From positions 2,501-66,500 of the forward strand of contig CAJXJR010000002.1 of NCBI GenBank assembly GCA_913055155.1: DNA of 64,000 nucleotides, given 5' to 3'. The notes beneath the pieces are model-generated. The model was not told the origin of the DNA. It worked only from the letters and a program-made list of their open reading frames with translations, and did not search any database. Both the position numbers and the translations under genes were made by a program. This DNA is from an uncultured Erythrobacter sp. (lineage in GTDB: Bacteria; Pseudomonadota; Alphaproteobacteria; Sphingomonadales; Sphingomonadaceae). Positions 63,512-64,000 of this stretch are shown piece after piece; the stretch's first letter is position 1; the number at the start of each line of letters is the position of its first letter.

Positions 63512-64000
63512 GCGCAGCCTCTGCCTCAACCAGCGTTGGCGTGGAATGCATGCGCGCCATGGAAGGCGTGGGCGCCGGCATCGGTGCATCCTTGCGCGGC
63601 GTGGACTGCGCGGCATCGGCCATGGCGCAGGCGGCCTTCAACCGCCTGTTCAGCGCCGAAGGCAGCTTCGGCCCTGCACTGACCATGTTGCTGACACTGT
63701 GGATCGCCTTCCTCGGCTTCAGCCTTATCACCGGGCGCACGCGCCTTGGCCTGTCCTCGCTCACCCCGCGCATGGTTACGCTGGTGCTGGTCATCACCTT
63801 TGCCACCAGCTGGGTCGCCTTCCAGAGCGTATTCTGGAACCTGGCGGTGGGCGCGCCGGACCAGATCGCCACCGTGCTGATGGGCACGGATGGTTCTGCC
63901 ACCACCATCTTTGCCGACAAGCTGGACGTGGTCATGCTTTCGCTGATGGAAGCATCGGGCGGCGACGCCATGGCCAACGACACCTCGATCTTCTCTCCGC
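63508..64000 (+). CDS. virB6: VirB6/TrbL-like membrane protein (cut by window end)
   Basis: The frame starts at GTG 63508 overlapping the virB4 stop and runs open to the end of the window (about 164 residues seen). After a hydrophilic start come hydrophobic helices (GPALTMLLTLWIAFLGFSLITG, MVTLVLVITFATSWVAF) and a loop with 'FWNLAVGAPDQIATVLMGTDGS', typical of VirB6/TrbL. It is the channel-forming inner-membrane part of the secretion system. The rest lies downstream. Confidence 0.8.
   Translation, partial: MSAASASTSVGVECMRAMEGVGAGIGASLRGVDCAASAMAQAAFNRLFSAEGSFGPALTMLLTLWIAFLGFSLITGRTRLGLSSLTPRMVTLVLVITFATSWVAFQSVFWNLAVGAPDQIATVLMGTDGSATTIFADKLDVVMLSLMEASGGDAMANDTSIFSP

Overview
The window looks like chromosomal DNA of a GC-rich alphaproteobacterium, most likely Sphingomonadales and probably Erythrobacteraceae. 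The reasons are the roughly two-thirds GC content, an alphaproteobacterial BamE / Cbp3-type chaperone / DUF177 neighbourhood, COQ9, an EipA-type DUF1134 protein, TonB receptors paired with tryptophan-halogenase-like proteins, split glycine decarboxylase genes behind a tandem glycine riboswitch, and many 1- to 4-base gene overlaps. I see no insertion sequence, phage or CRISPR array. The genus is inference.

Layout. 1-5.8 kb: end of an unidentified gene, an O-antigen-type flippase, a tandem retropepsin-like protease, an Atm1-type ABC exporter and two adjacent cytochrome c'-like proteins. 5.8-10.5 kb: an S9 peptidase, a SulP anion transporter and small proteins. 10.5-14 kb: hslU and hslV, separated by an opposite-strand glycosyltransferase-like membrane gene. 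14-21 kb: bamE, Cbp3-type chaperone, DUF177, a DmdA-like folate enzyme, a CDP-alcohol phosphotransferase, ssb and feoAB with a Fur-like site. 21-29.6 kb: COQ9, ankyrin protein, SCO, YcgN, a YgjP-like metallopeptidase, ribD-ribE, tyrB-like, eipA and tRNA-Ser(GCT).

29.8-33 kb holds a two-gene unit: a fused alpha/beta E1 oxoacid dehydrogenase overlapping a FabD-like acyltransferase that lacks the carboxylate-binding Arg. Then come a Wzz/GumC-like and a Wza-like protein on the minus strand, and the glycine-cleavage operon gcvT-gcvH-gcvPA-gcvPB. A secreted caspase-fold protein with an EF-hand-like loop follows.

41.9-53.7 kb is a carbohydrate-utilisation locus: FucP-type permease, GH3 beta-glucosidase, MFS transporter, LacI regulator, TonB receptor and a flavin-dependent halogenase homologue. 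Near-identical palindromes centred on AACGTTC lie in front of GH3 and in the divergent receptor/halogenase promoter, so the LacI protein probably controls both.

53.7-64 kb contains an OmpR/PhoB-type regulator with a degenerate receiver, a second TonB receptor with a large surface lipoprotein, a TPR protein, and the start of a type IV secretion operon (VirB1-like transglycosylase, virB2, virB3, virB4, start of virB6). Three promoters here carry direct heptamer repeats resembling CTGTCAT-N4-CTGTCAT (Pho-box-like). A shared regulon is my main hypothesis for this end of the window; it is not proven.
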